From an uncultured Desulfobacterium sp. (GTDB taxonomy: Bacteria > Desulfobacterota > Desulfobacteria > Desulfobacterales > Desulfobacteraceae): DNA of 10,085 nucleotides. Positions 1-7,860 of this stretch are shown piece after piece. Positions within the stretch are counted from its first letter, which is position 1; each line of letters opens with the position of its first letter. Where the stretch lies: the NCBI GenBank assembly GCA_937124525.1, contig CAKZLA010000482.1, positions 1-10,085 on the forward strand, read 5' to 3'. The notes below the pieces were generated by a model. It was not told the DNA's origin and ran no database searches. It was given only the letters and a program-made list of their open reading frames with translations. The position numbers were made by a program, and so were the translations under genes.

Positions 1-264
1 GCTATTATCGATGGTGCATTAAGCAAGATTGATAGAAACAGAGCGACACTAGGTGCAGTTCAAAACCGTTTACAATCGACAATTCAAAACTTAGCAAATA
101 TCGTGGAAAACTCATCGGGTGCACGAGCTCGTATCCGTGACACAGACTTTGCTAAAGAAACAGCAGAATTAACCCGTAACCAGATCCTACAACAGGCTGG
201 TACGTCAATTCTTGCACAGGCTAATCAGTTGCCACAGGCAGCGTTATCTCTACTAGGTAACTAA
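1..264 (+). CDS. fliC: Flagellin, C-terminal part (5' end outside window)
   Basis: Frame 1 is open from the first base and ends in TAA, giving 87 residues. It shows the conserved flagellin C-terminal helix: 'LGAVQNRL' near residue 18, '[20 protein letters not shown]' at about 30-50, '[15 protein letters not shown]' at about 54-68, and the terminal '[17 protein letters not shown]'. In the family this D0/D1 segment packs with the N-terminal helix to form the inner tube of the filament, and the last residues are recognised by the chaperone FliS and the export gate. The N-terminal and surface domains lie outside the window. Codon use (CGT for Arg, CTA/TTA for Leu, few CCC/GGG codons) differs from the minus-strand genes that follow, and the residue pattern resembles Vibrio/Shewanella-type flagellins. 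It is therefore either transferred, or joined to unrelated DNA. The flagellin call is secure; the taxonomic reading is inference. Confidence 0.95.
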   Translation, partial: AIIDGALSKIDRNRATLGAVQNRLQSTIQNLANIVENSSGARARIRDTDFAKETAELTRNQILQQAGTSILAQANQLPQAALSLLGN

Positions 265-276
265 TGATTAATCCTA

Positions 277-293
277 GTTAGGCTAAGCCTAAC
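277..293 (+). repeat. Short perfect hairpin after the flagellin stop
   Basis: GTTAGGC (277-283) and GCCTAAC (287-293) are exact inverted copies around a TAA loop. The hairpin starts 12 bases after the flagellin stop and is followed by an AT-rich stretch but no long T-run. It may protect the 3' end of the transcript or slow polymerase ahead of the stronger terminator 30 bases downstream. Confidence 0.5.
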
Positions 294-322
294 AATATTG
301 TTTTCTCAAATTCTCATTTAAG

Positions 323-351
323 AAGCCCCGCTTGGGGCTTTTTTGTTTTTT
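323..351 (+). terminator. Rho-independent terminator of the flagellin gene
   Basis: AAGCCCC (323-329) pairs with GGGGCTT (334-340) over a four-base GCTT loop and is followed by a T-rich tail (TTTTTTGTTTTTT) on the plus strand. This is a textbook intrinsic terminator. On the minus strand the hairpin is followed by TCTTAAATG, so it would serve the converging membrane-protein gene only weakly. Confidence 0.92.
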
Positions 352-374
352 CAGATACCATCTTTTCCCGCAAG

Positions 375-1109
375 TCAGGATTCACTCTTCTTCCCATCCT
401 CATTTTCAATGAAAAAAAGTGTGGCCCCCACAGGTGCAAAGGAAAGAAAAAGTATATTCAGCCAGGGGATAAGAAAACAGACCCCAAATCCCAGGTGAAA
501 GAGAATATTTTTTTTAAAATACCGGAATCGAACCTCAAAGGTATTCATGCGCCGGGCAGGCACCAGATCGGTGTTATCCCAAGCAAGAAAAGCCCCGGCA
601 GCAAGGGCAGAAACCACGGCCACCCCAGGTCCCAGGGGGGTAAAAAGCCCCATAATCATAAAAATGAGCATCAAAAACATGGGAATCATGGCCCGGGGAA
701 TTTCCTGGCGAATCAAATAAAATAGAGTTTTCACCAGGGACATCTTTTCAACATGGCCATGCACTTCTCCCAGAATCATTTTTTCTGTGACGCGTGACAT
801 GAGATCCATGATAAATACACAGAAAAAAATTTGGGCAATGAGATAGGCAATAAGACTGGAAAGCATGGCCAGAAAAATAGACAAAAGCCAGGAAAAAGCC
901 GTCCATATATATGTCAGCCACCCCGATTCCGGCATGGTCCAGATCATGTTAAGAATTTCCCGGTGCCACACCAGGATGGAGCTGGCCAAGGCCATGGAAA
1001 TGATAATAACGATGACAAATCGCAACAGTCCCAGCATCAAAAGTCTGGGGGTTTTCACGCCCATTAAAAGCCCTTTGAAATTATATACAATTCCTCTTAT
1101 AAAATTCAT
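375..1109 (-). CDS. EI24/CysZ-like multi-pass membrane protein
   Basis: This 244-residue protein is strongly hydrophobic, with predicted membrane segments at about 22-46, 66-104 (long, probably two passes or a re-entrant helix), 137-176 (again long) and 202-224, and a charged tail (NEDGKKSES). The C-terminal part 'AWDNTDLVPARR' (177-187), then 'FLIPWLNILFLSFAPVGATLFF', matches the signature end of the EI24/CysZ family. CysZ itself admits sulfate, but distant members of the family are of unknown substrate, so sulfate transport is not claimed. The start is supported by AGGAAGG just upstream (1114-1120). It lies 56 bp downstream of the TIGR04282 transferase gene on the same strand and may be cotranscribed with it. 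It converges on the flagellin gene, leaving 110 bp between the stops. The family assignment is good; the function is open. Confidence 0.82.
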   Translation of the reverse strand: MNFIRGIVYNFKGLLMGVKTPRLLMLGLLRFVIVIIISMALASSILVWHREILNMIWTMPESGWLTYIWTAFSWLLSIFLAMLSSLIAYLIAQIFFCVFIMDLMSRVTEKMILGEVHGHVEKMSLVKTLFYLIRQEIPRAMIPMFLMLIFMIMGLFTPLGPGVAVVSALAAGAFLAWDNTDLVPARRMNTFEVRFRYFKKNILFHLGFGVCFLIPWLNILFLSFAPVGATLFFIENEDGKKSES

Positions 1110-1165
1110 TTTTCCTTCCTATTATGTGTTATTCAGAAACCATAAGTCATCAGAATGTATTTAAA

Positions 1166-1831
1166 TTAATTATGTTTTTTTCTGATTATTTTATCATCGA
1201 GATCAAGCCCGGAAAATGTATTCCCTGTTTTCAACACACGTTGATATACTCCAAAATCCTCAAGGGTATCAAGATCAAACCATATTTTTTCCACCTGAAC
1301 TTTCAAATGATTTACCTTGGCCATGGTGCTTTCAAATACCTTATCTGTACTCCAGACGATATTTTTAAACACAGGCGAAATATCAATGGTATTTTGAAAG
1401 CCGATCATGTAATAGCCCCCATCTGTTGCAGGGCCGATCACCATATCGGCCGTTAACAGATGATCAAAAAAAAAACTAACCGCCGGAACATCAACCAAAG
1501 GCACGTCGCTTCCCATGAGTATCACCCGGCCATACCCCAGTTGGAAGGATTCTTCCATGGCCCTGGCCATTCGTTCCCCCAGATCCCTTCCTTTTTGATA
1601 AAAATAATTTCCATTCCCACCAAATTTTTCTTTGTATGCTGCAATATCATGGCGGTCATCCACATAAAGTGCCAGCCCATATGAGTTAGATGTCAACTCT
1701 GATATCTGCCGCAACACCATTTTTTCATATAACCTTGCAGCCCGGGCATATCCGATCTTTCTACCAAGCCGGGTCTTTACCTTGTTGGCTTCCGGATATT
1801 TAAGAAAAAGAATTAATAATTTTTCATTCAT
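1166..1831 (-). CDS. TIGR04282/DUF2064 family glycosyl- or nucleotidyltransferase
   Basis: With the ATG at 1831 this is a 221-residue single-domain GT-A-fold enzyme. Visible motifs are the N-terminal nucleotide-binding loop 'KYPEANKVKTRLG' (11-23; family form K.P..G.VKTRL), 'QKGRDLGERM' (79-88), the metal-binding acidic motif 'GSDVP' (107-111), 'GPATDGGYYMIG' (133-144) and 'WFDLDTLEDF' (184-193). Together these are diagnostic of the 'rSAM/selenodomain-associated transferase 1' group. An upstream in-frame ATG at 1861 would add ten residues (MLESPWRMAW), but GGAGGA at 1840-1845 sits 8 bases from the ATG at 1831 and decides the start. Most family members carry a Gly in the loop where this one has 'EANK', a mild deviation. 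It precedes the EI24-like gene by 56 bp and follows the TIGR04283 transferase, its usual partner. Substrate unknown. Confidence 0.88.
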   Translation of the reverse strand: MNEKLLILFLKYPEANKVKTRLGRKIGYARAARLYEKMVLRQISELTSNSYGLALYVDDRHDIAAYKEKFGGNGNYFYQKGRDLGERMARAMEESFQLGYGRVILMGSDVPLVDVPAVSFFFDHLLTADMVIGPATDGGYYMIGFQNTIDISPVFKNIVWSTDKVFESTMAKVNHLKVQVEKIWFDLDTLEDFGVYQRVLKTGNTFSGLDLDDKIIRKKHN

Positions 1832-1839
1832 CCAAGCCA

Positions 1840-1845
1840 TCCTCC
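1840..1845 (-). promoter_or_regulatory. Shine-Dalgarno site fixing the TIGR04282 start
   Basis: GGAGGA on the minus strand, 8 bases ahead of the ATG at 1831. It overlaps the alternative in-frame ATG at 1840 and lies downstream of the one at 1861, so it only suits the start at 1831. Confidence 0.75.
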
Positions 1846-1853
1846 ATGGGGAT

Positions 1854-1964
1854 TCAAGCATTCCATTCCATGATTATTTTGTAGGGCTTGATCACAACCT
1901 CATCCACCCCGGGGAGAGGTTTGTTTTGCCTTATTTGCATTATTGTCGCACAATACATTATCAT
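1854..1964 (-). CDS. Possible small ORF or gene remnant between the two transferases
   Basis: A 36-codon ORF (ATG at 1964, TGA ending at 1854) sits in the 258-bp gap between the transferase genes. Its second half, 'QNKPLPGVDEVVIKPYKII', has protein-like composition, and the CCC/GGG/GTG codons match the neighbouring genes. The frame stays open upstream to a TGA at about 2003. No convincing Shine-Dalgarno precedes the ATGs at 1964, 1958 or 1940. It ends 22 bases before the TIGR04282 start codon, so it could be a leader peptide, but a decayed gene end or chance is as likely. I do not recognise it. Confidence 0.2.
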   Translation of the reverse strand: MIMYCATIMQIRQNKPLPGVDEVVIKPYKIIMEWNA

Positions 1965-2089
1965 TGAACATTTGGGTTTCCATACTTCCAGCAGATACGC
2001 TCAATAAGGTAAGGCAAACCCTGTTTTCAAAAAATAGCTCTACAATATTTGAGTATCAATTACCAGGTAAGGAGGTCTTCTGTAAATCA

Positions 2090-2764
2090 TTAATAATAAA
2101 ATTTAACCAGTGTTCGGGGGGACACCCCCAGATAATACAACATGGCCAAAAACGGATTGCGAATGCTGGTATAGATCATCCCGTCTTTCATCCACTTTCT
2201 GGCAGAGGTCAGCACCTTCCGGGGCAAAATTTTAAAACCTGCCCGGGTCTTTTTTATCTTCTGCATCAGTGCAATGTCTTCCATGATAGGAATTTCCGGA
2301 AAGCCATTGATCTGTAAAAAAAAATCCCGGGTGAGAAAAATGGCTTGATCTCCATAGGGAATCCGGGTTACGCGGGAACGGATAGAAGCCACCCGGGAAA
2401 CCAATTTTAGAAAAGGATGGGAAGAATCAATGCACAGATCAAAGGCACCACCGAAATTCCCGGAATCAATTGCCTGCCGAATCAGCTGGCCAAAATCATG
2501 GGGAAGCAGCGTGTCAGCATGGAGAAAGAGCAGGATATCACCATTTGCTTTCTCCGCTCCCTTGTTCTGCTGGATGGCACGCCCCTTGACTGAAATTATT
2601 TTTTTGACTGTTTTATCTGATATTAGATTAAGGGTGGAACCCATGGGGTCACCATCCACCACAATGATCTCTAAATTTTCTTTCCCTTTGTTTTCCAAAA
2701 GATCGGATAAAAAATAATTGATCTTTGTTTCATTCAACACCGGAATAATAACGGATAGAAACAT
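2090..2764 (-). CDS. TIGR04283 family glycosyltransferase (GT2, GT-A fold)
   Basis: This 224-residue protein is a short soluble family 2-type glycosyltransferase. Motifs in order are 'LSVIIPVLNE' (3-12), the beta-strand and acidic motif 'EIIVVDGDP' (32-40), 'KGRAIQQNKGAEKANGD' (60-76), the metal-binding 'LFLHADT' (79-85, DxD-like), 'GGAFDL' (105-110), 'PYGDQAIF' (136-143) and 'MEDIAL' (161-166, the probable catalytic acidic motif). The GRA-Q-N-GA and FLHADT pair is typical of the 'rSAM/selenodomain-associated transferase 2' group. The ATG at 2764 follows AAGG about 8 bases upstream. The length is normal for the family and no transmembrane helix is evident. Its usual partner, transferase 1, lies 258 bp downstream on the same strand, but no radical SAM/seleno-domain gene is in the window. 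The donor and acceptor cannot be told from sequence. Confidence 0.9.
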   Translation of the reverse strand: MFLSVIIPVLNETKINYFLSDLLENKGKENLEIIVVDGDPMGSTLNLISDKTVKKIISVKGRAIQQNKGAEKANGDILLFLHADTLLPHDFGQLIRQAIDSGNFGGAFDLCIDSSHPFLKLVSRVASIRSRVTRIPYGDQAIFLTRDFFLQINGFPEIPIMEDIALMQKIKKTRAGFKILPRKVLTSARKWMKDGMIYTSIRNPFLAMLYYLGVSPRTLVKFYY

Positions 2765-2816
2765 GGAGCTTACCTTTTTATGTTAATGCGTCATGCCATT
2801 AAAAGTATCCCGCCTT

Positions 2817-2832
2817 AAGTGGGTAGCCACTT
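2817..2832 (-). terminator. Small hairpin just past the histidine kinase stop
   Basis: AAGTGG (2817-2822) and CCACTT (2827-2832) form a 6-bp stem with a GTAG loop, directly downstream of the kinase stop codon on the minus strand. The downstream minus-strand sequence is AAGGCGGG, without a U-tract, so this is at best a weak or attenuating structure between the kinase and the TIGR04283 gene, 69 bp apart. Confidence 0.3.
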
Positions 2833-2833
2833 T

Positions 2834-5101
2834 TCAGACCTGCTTTATATTTAAGGCCCTGTGAACGGCTTTGGCCAGTTCTCTGGCAATTATGGGTTTC
2901 ATAATTATATCAAAAATACCATGATTTTTAATTATTTCCGATGTCAAACCCTCACCGAACCCTGTGCAGATGAGAATGGGGATATCGGACCTGAGTTCGA
3001 GAATATGTTTTGACAACTCAAGACCGTTTATCCGGGGCATGGTCATGTCTGTTAGTACAAGATCATAATCCTGGGGCCTTTCTTTGAATGTTTTAAGTGC
3101 CTCCAGACTCTCAGTCATGCCGTCTACCTGGTATCCGAGCTCTACAAGCAACTCCCGGGACCAATCAACTATGGATGCTTCGTCATCAATCAAAAGAATT
3201 CTGCCCTTGCCTGATGGAAGAGATAGTTCCTCAGAGTTTTCTTTTGTTTTAGTTTTTCCATGATACGCAGGGAACATCACCTGAAAAGTGCTTCCCATAT
3301 TTACTTCGCTGTATACTGAGATGGCACCACCCATTTCTTTGATAATTCCATAAATAATGGAAAGCCCCATTCCTGTTCCTTCGCCGTATTTTTTAGTGGT
3401 AAAAAAGGGTTCAAAAATTCTTTCGATGACTTTTGGGGCAATACCACAACCCGTATCTGCAACGGTCAATTGAAGATATGGCCCGGGGATCAATTCGTTG
3501 GCCTGTGAAAGCATTCCCTTTTGAATGTCAATTGATTTTAATCGGATATCCAGTATCCCTCCTTTTTCTTTCATTGAATGGGCGGCATTGGTAAAAAGAT
3601 TCATAAAAATTTGATGCATCTGGGTGGCATCAGCCATTAACATGCCGTCCGATTCATCAAAATGGTGCTGAATATGAACATTCCTCGGTATTGAGGCTCT
3701 TAAAAAAGAAAGGCTTTCCAGGATCAGGGGAGAAATTTTAATTAACTCTTTTTTTACATCTGCCCGGCAACTGAAAGTCTTGATATGATTGACAAGATCA
3801 CGGGCTCTGATACCTGCAGAAAGGACTTTATCCAGGTTTTTTTTTGTTGTTTCATCAATGTTTCCCTCCCTTGCAAGTTCCGTAAATCCCAGGATTGACG
3901 ACAGGATATTATTAAAATCATGGGCAATACCCCCGGACAGGGTTCCCAAAGCTTCCATTTTATGAACCTGTTGGAATTTATGCTCCAAACGCTTTCGGAG
4001 ACTGATATCCCGGGTATTTCCCAATATCCTATCCGGTTTGCCATTCTTGTCCCTTAGAAAACGGACGATGATTTCGGTCCATATTTTGGTCCCGTCCTTT
4101 TTGATTAATTTTAATTCAAGTGTCCGATATCGTTTTGGATCAACGGACTTATGACTATCCCGTTCCAGTTCTTCAGAAAGAATTTCCATAATTTCTGTTG
4201 CGGGTCCATCCATTAGCTGAAGTCCCGGTTTTTTCCCGATATATTCATCGGATGAATTTCCCATAATCTGTTTTACTGAGGGACTGATATAGGAAAATGT
4301 CAAATCTGAAAGCTGTACCACCCATATGGTATCGGTGGAATTGTCCGCCAAAAGGCGATACCGTTCTTCACTTCTTCGCAGAGCCTCTTCAGATGTCTTT
4401 TTTTCTTTTTCATTCTGTACCGTCTGCCAGGAAATATAAACAGACAAAAGGACAACAATGATCAGAATACCCATAAAAATTTTAATAAAATTACGAAGAA
4501 CCCCTTTTATCTCTAACTCAATATCTTTCACGTACACGCCGGTGCCGATTATCCAGTTCCAGGGGGGAAATTTTTTAAAAAATGAAATTTTGGGAATTAT
4601 CTGTTTGGGATTATCATTCAATTGCCACTTATAATTCAAGTAACCACTTTCCTGCTCTCTTAGTCTTTTTATAACATCCATGGAAAAACAATTTTCCTTG
4701 AAGTAGTTGATATCTGTCAGGGACTTACCTTCAACACATATCATGTATGGATGCATGATCACCCGGAGATGTATATCCGCTATCCAGAAATAATGTTTAC
4801 CCTCATCATAACGCAAATTTGAAATTCGTTTAATCGCCCTTTGCCGGGCATCTTCAGGGGTCAAATCTCCCGTTTGAATCCTTTCGTCATATTCTGACAG
4901 CAGGCACCACACGCTTTCGGTAAGATTTTGAAGCATGTCTTTTTTTTGTTCAATCATCTGTTCTTTTTCATTGGGTATAAAAATCAGAAGAACACTCATA
5001 AGAAATAAAATATAGGTAAAATAGAGAGGAATAAGTATTCTCAAGGATGAACACCATGGATTATTATTAAGATTATTGTGAAATGCTCTTATTTTAATCA
5101 T
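2834..5101 (-). CDS. Cache-PAS hybrid histidine kinase with C-terminal receiver
   Basis: With the ATG at 5101 the protein has 755 residues. Order of parts: a transmembrane helix at about 22-42; an extracytoplasmic single Cache (sCache_2) domain at about 50-195 with 'RYDEGKHYFWI' and 'VIMHPYMICVEGKSL'; a second transmembrane helix at about 204-224; a PAS domain with PAC tail at about 244-366; HisKA with 'LSGGIAHDFNN' (phospho-acceptor His394); an HATPase with N-box 'NLFTN' (Asn501/Asn505), 'DTGCGIA', 'FEPFFTTK' and 'GTGMGLSI'; and a receiver at about 633-750 with Asp639/Asp640, phospho-acceptor Asp685 in 'LTDMTMP', and Lys735 in 'IMKP'. All catalytic residues appear intact. sCache_2 domains commonly bind small carboxylates; the ligand here is unknown. 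A TTG start at 5116 is possible, but AAGGAA at 5108-5113 is 6 bases from the ATG. There is no DNA-binding partner in the window, so the output is probably a downstream phosphotransfer or stand-alone regulator. Confidence 0.94.
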   Translation of the reverse strand: MIKIRAFHNNLNNNPWCSSLRILIPLYFTYILFLMSVLLIFIPNEKEQMIEQKKDMLQNLTESVWCLLSEYDERIQTGDLTPEDARQRAIKRISNLRYDEGKHYFWIADIHLRVIMHPYMICVEGKSLTDINYFKENCFSMDVIKRLREQESGYLNYKWQLNDNPKQIIPKISFFKKFPPWNWIIGTGVYVKDIELEIKGVLRNFIKIFMGILIIVVLLSVYISWQTVQNEKEKKTSEEALRRSEERYRLLADNSTDTIWVVQLSDLTFSYISPSVKQIMGNSSDEYIGKKPGLQLMDGPATEIMEILSEELERDSHKSVDPKRYRTLELKLIKKDGTKIWTEIIVRFLRDKNGKPDRILGNTRDISLRKRLEHKFQQVHKMEALGTLSGGIAHDFNNILSSILGFTELAREGNIDETTKKNLDKVLSAGIRARDLVNHIKTFSCRADVKKELIKISPLILESLSFLRASIPRNVHIQHHFDESDGMLMADATQMHQIFMNLFTNAAHSMKEKGGILDIRLKSIDIQKGMLSQANELIPGPYLQLTVADTGCGIAPKVIERIFEPFFTTKKYGEGTGMGLSIIYGIIKEMGGAISVYSEVNMGSTFQVMFPAYHGKTKTKENSEELSLPSGKGRILLIDDEASIVDWSRELLVELGYQVDGMTESLEALKTFKERPQDYDLVLTDMTMPRINGLELSKHILELRSDIPILICTGFGEGLTSEIIKNHGIFDIIMKPIIARELAKAVHRALNIKQV

Positions 5102-5107
5102 TTTGAG

Positions 5108-5113
5108 TTCCTT
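5108..5113 (-). promoter_or_regulatory. Shine-Dalgarno site deciding the kinase start
   Basis: AAGGAA on the minus strand lies 6 bases from the ATG at 5101. It falls within the codons that would follow the alternative TTG start at 5116, so it argues against the longer form. Confidence 0.65.
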
Positions 5114-5304
5114 CAAATCTACTTTCTGAAAAAACAGCTTAATTTATGATCCAGCTTAACCCTCCATTGTTTACCCAATTTTCTGACTTAAGCATTGGCA
5201 AACAGGGTCAGGCTTGTTTCGTTATATTTTTTATCATAGATATCTTCATCGAACAGCTAAAAACCGCAACAATGCAGGGCTGAACCCAAGCCAAATTGCC
5301 ATTC

Positions 5305-7860
5305 TCAGCATTGGGCAGCCTCTTTTTCCAGGATCGGAATGAATTTATCAAGCAGCCAGGGATCAAATTGTTTGCCAGATTCGTTTTTCAATTCTTCAAG
5401 GGCATTTTGATGGGACATGCCTTTTCTGTAAATTCTGTCTGATACCATGGCATCATAGGCATCAACGATGGAAACTATCCGGCAGGCCAGGGGGATATCG
5501 TTCTCGTTTAATCCTGATGGATAACCTGTGCCATCATACTTTTCATGATGATGCAGTATCCATTCTGAGATGTGCAAAAGTTCCGGGGTGGATTTGGCAA
5601 TGCGGTAGCCGATTCTGCTGTGCTCTTTCATTTTTCCCCATTCCATTTCATTGAGCGGGCCTGGTTTGAAAAGAATTTTATCCGGAATTCCGATTTTACC
5701 GATATCATGGAAACACGCCAGGAGAAAAAAATTATGCTCCGTTGCCTTGGAGACTTCAAGATTCCTGCATATTATAGAAATTCTGGTTCCCATGCGTTCA
5801 CTGTGTGCTTCTGTTATATAATCCCTGGCTTCCATGGCCTTTAAAAGGCCTTCCAGCTGAAAAACACCTTTTGTTTCTTGTTTTTTACCTATTTTTTCCT
5901 GGTACATCAGATTATCTGCCGAGGCCAGAATCGTTTTTACAGGCTCGTTACTGTTTTTGCTGACAATATGTCCAATGGAAATATGAATGGGTAGTTCTGT
6001 ATTTTCTTCATTATATTTTTTTATTGTCAATCTGAAGCGTGTGACGGCATTAAAAACGTCTTCTTCAGAAGTTTTTGGTTGTAAAATAACAAATTCATCT
6101 CCGCCATAACGGGCTATCATGTCATTTTTCCTGAAACATTCTTTCATGATATTTGCAATGGTTTTTAATAGTTTGTCACCGAATTCATGCCCCAGTGTGT
6201 CGTTGACCAACTTCATGTTGTCCACATCACAAAAAATTATTCCCAAGGGAAAAAATCTACCCTTTTGCAGGCGCTTCATCTCTTCGATTAAGTAATGCCT
6301 GTTGTAAAGGTCTGTAAGCTGATCATGAAAACACTTGTATTTAAGCTCTTCCTCCAACAATTTATGTTCGGTTATGTCTTTAGCTGTGGTTATGATAAAT
6401 TCAACATTATTGTTGATATCAAGTTTGGGTACCTTTGTAATGGAAAGTAATCGACGATTTTTGTTTGCATCAAAAAACCATTCTTCAAAACGTGCTATCT
6501 TTTTGGTTTTAAACACTTTGTCATTGTAGTGTTCCAGAATTTTAATTTCATTTTTTATCCGAAAGGCGTTGATATTTTTCCCTTTGATTTCATCAAAATT
6601 CTTTCCCATGAATTTCAATCGGGCATCATTGGCAAACATGTATATATCGTTATGAATATACCATACCTGGGCATCTATATTTTCAAGGAGCAATTCAAGT
6701 TCATTGGTTTTTGCCTCAAGTGCAAGGTTTGAGTTGAGCAGTTTTTTCTGTTCATTTTTCATGGGGGTTAAATCCGTTATAATACAGAAAGCTCCGATGG
6801 GATTCTGGTCCAAATCATATAGGTTATTGATTTCAATATGAGTGTGACGAGTGTTCTGTTTTCTCGTTTGAATGGACATAAAGAAATTTTTTTGAGGATT
6901 AAATGCTTTTAACGCCTCCCCCATCAAGCTTTTTTTGTCTTTAATGTTATAGAAAAAATATGACCAGGACTGACCAATATGAAGGTCTTTTTTTCCTTCA
7001 ATTTCCAATAGTTCAAGCATGGCATCATTGAGATAGGTTATTTTTTCATGGTCATCAATCACAGCAAATGGTGCACTTATCCCTTTTAAAATGCCCTCGG
7101 CAAAACCGATCCTGTGTTTGAGTTGTGTTTGCATGCTATTGAGGGAATTAGCAAGTGATCCTGCTGACCCTGCCGCGTCTATCAATATAAGTGATCTTAA
7201 ATTCCCTGCAGCAATGCTTTTTGCAAAATCAGCGCATTTTCTAAGGGGGAGAAGCATATCCCGATTGACAAAAATCTTTACGGTAATGGCTACAGACAAG
7301 TATAACAAAAAACTTAATATCATGAGTGACTGGGTTTGATCTTCAACCTCCGCCATTGTTCTTGTTTGTATTTCAACAAGCGAATCACTTGTCGCTAAAA
7401 GTGCTCTGGCGGTTGTTACAAGATTGGAAATCCGTGCATTCCTTTTTTTTGCAGCATCATGAAACTCCGTATCACCCTTCGAAGCCTCAGAAATAATTTT
7501 ATTGAAATTATTTTTATAATAGACACTCTTATCCATCATCATTTTTAAAAGTGTTTTTGTTTTCAGGGCGGTATGTTTGCTTATTATTTCCGATTCTACA
7601 ATGGATTGAACCTCCTTAAGTTGTTCTTCGACTTTTTTGATGGACTGCTCTCCCCGGCCCAATAAAAAATTTTTCTCATGACGACGTATTTCCAGTATGC
7701 CGATCTTAATCCAATTCATTTTCAACAGAGAAGCAGATATATCGTTTAATCTATGTATTGAATGAATGATAAAAAGCCCATTTGTTAGAAATATAAATAT
7801 TACCAGGCTAAAACAAATTATCATCTGGGTTCTTAATCTGAAATTCTTTAATACATTCAT
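5305..7860 (-). CDS. Membrane sensor with HAMP, two PAS, GGDEF and HD-GYP domains (c-di-GMP turnover)
   Basis: The 851-residue protein starts with a transmembrane helix (about 12-34), then an all-helical extracytoplasmic domain (35-176) carrying 'RRHEKNFLLG' (59-68), a hallmark of helical bimodular-type sensor bundles, and a second transmembrane helix (177-199). A HAMP linker follows (200-252), then PAS at about 253-365 and PAS at about 385-500 (PAC 'ITTAKDITEHK'). The GGDEF domain (about 503-660) has metal Asp in 'FCDVDNMK', an intact 'GGDEF' (586-590) and the inhibitory-site 'RKND' (577-580) five residues before it. The HD-GYP domain (about 668-845) has 'HDIGKIGIPD' (718-727), 'HHHEKYDGTGYP' (770-781) and 'VDAYDAM' (799-805). 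By these motifs both the cyclase and phosphodiesterase active sites look competent. The start is supported by AGGGA 9 bases upstream of the ATG. It is 203 bp from the kinase gene, so separate transcription is likely. Confidence 0.94.
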   Translation of the reverse strand: MNVLKNFRLRTQMIICFSLVIFIFLTNGLFIIHSIHRLNDISASLLKMNWIKIGILEIRRHEKNFLLGRGEQSIKKVEEQLKEVQSIVESEIISKHTALKTKTLLKMMMDKSVYYKNNFNKIISEASKGDTEFHDAAKKRNARISNLVTTARALLATSDSLVEIQTRTMAEVEDQTQSLMILSFLLYLSVAITVKIFVNRDMLLPLRKCADFAKSIAAGNLRSLILIDAAGSAGSLANSLNSMQTQLKHRIGFAEGILKGISAPFAVIDDHEKITYLNDAMLELLEIEGKKDLHIGQSWSYFFYNIKDKKSLMGEALKAFNPQKNFFMSIQTRKQNTRHTHIEINNLYDLDQNPIGAFCIITDLTPMKNEQKKLLNSNLALEAKTNELELLLENIDAQVWYIHNDIYMFANDARLKFMGKNFDEIKGKNINAFRIKNEIKILEHYNDKVFKTKKIARFEEWFFDANKNRRLLSITKVPKLDINNNVEFIITTAKDITEHKLLEEELKYKCFHDQLTDLYNRHYLIEEMKRLQKGRFFPLGIIFCDVDNMKLVNDTLGHEFGDKLLKTIANIMKECFRKNDMIARYGGDEFVILQPKTSEEDVFNAVTRFRLTIKKYNEENTELPIHISIGHIVSKNSNEPVKTILASADNLMYQEKIGKKQETKGVFQLEGLLKAMEARDYITEAHSERMGTRISIICRNLEVSKATEHNFFLLACFHDIGKIGIPDKILFKPGPLNEMEWGKMKEHSRIGYRIAKSTPELLHISEWILHHHEKYDGTGYPSGLNENDIPLACRIVSIVDAYDAMVSDRIYRKGMSHQNALEELKNESGKQFDPWLLDKFIPILEKEAAQC

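Noticed and set aside
375..1109. Naming the EI24 protein a sulfate transporter (CysZ)
   Set aside because: Fits the suspected sulfate-reducing host, but the family is broad, there are no cys genes nearby, and no sequence feature specific to the sulfate-transporting members can be shown.
1854..2035. In-frame TGA at about 2003 upstream of the small ORF as a possible selenocysteine codon
   Set aside because: Tempting given the seleno-domain association of the neighbours, but there is no ATG start with a ribosome site before it, no clear SECIS-like stem-loop just after it, and another stop (TAG) lies shortly upstream.
5114..5116. TTG as the start of the histidine kinase
   Set aside because: It adds five residues, and the AAGGAA ribosome site lies downstream of it at the right distance for the ATG at 5101.
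5270..5313. CAATGC...GCATTG inverted pair around the GGDEF/HD-GYP stop as a terminator
   Set aside because: Only six bases pair over a 32-base loop and no U-tract follows; no better than chance.
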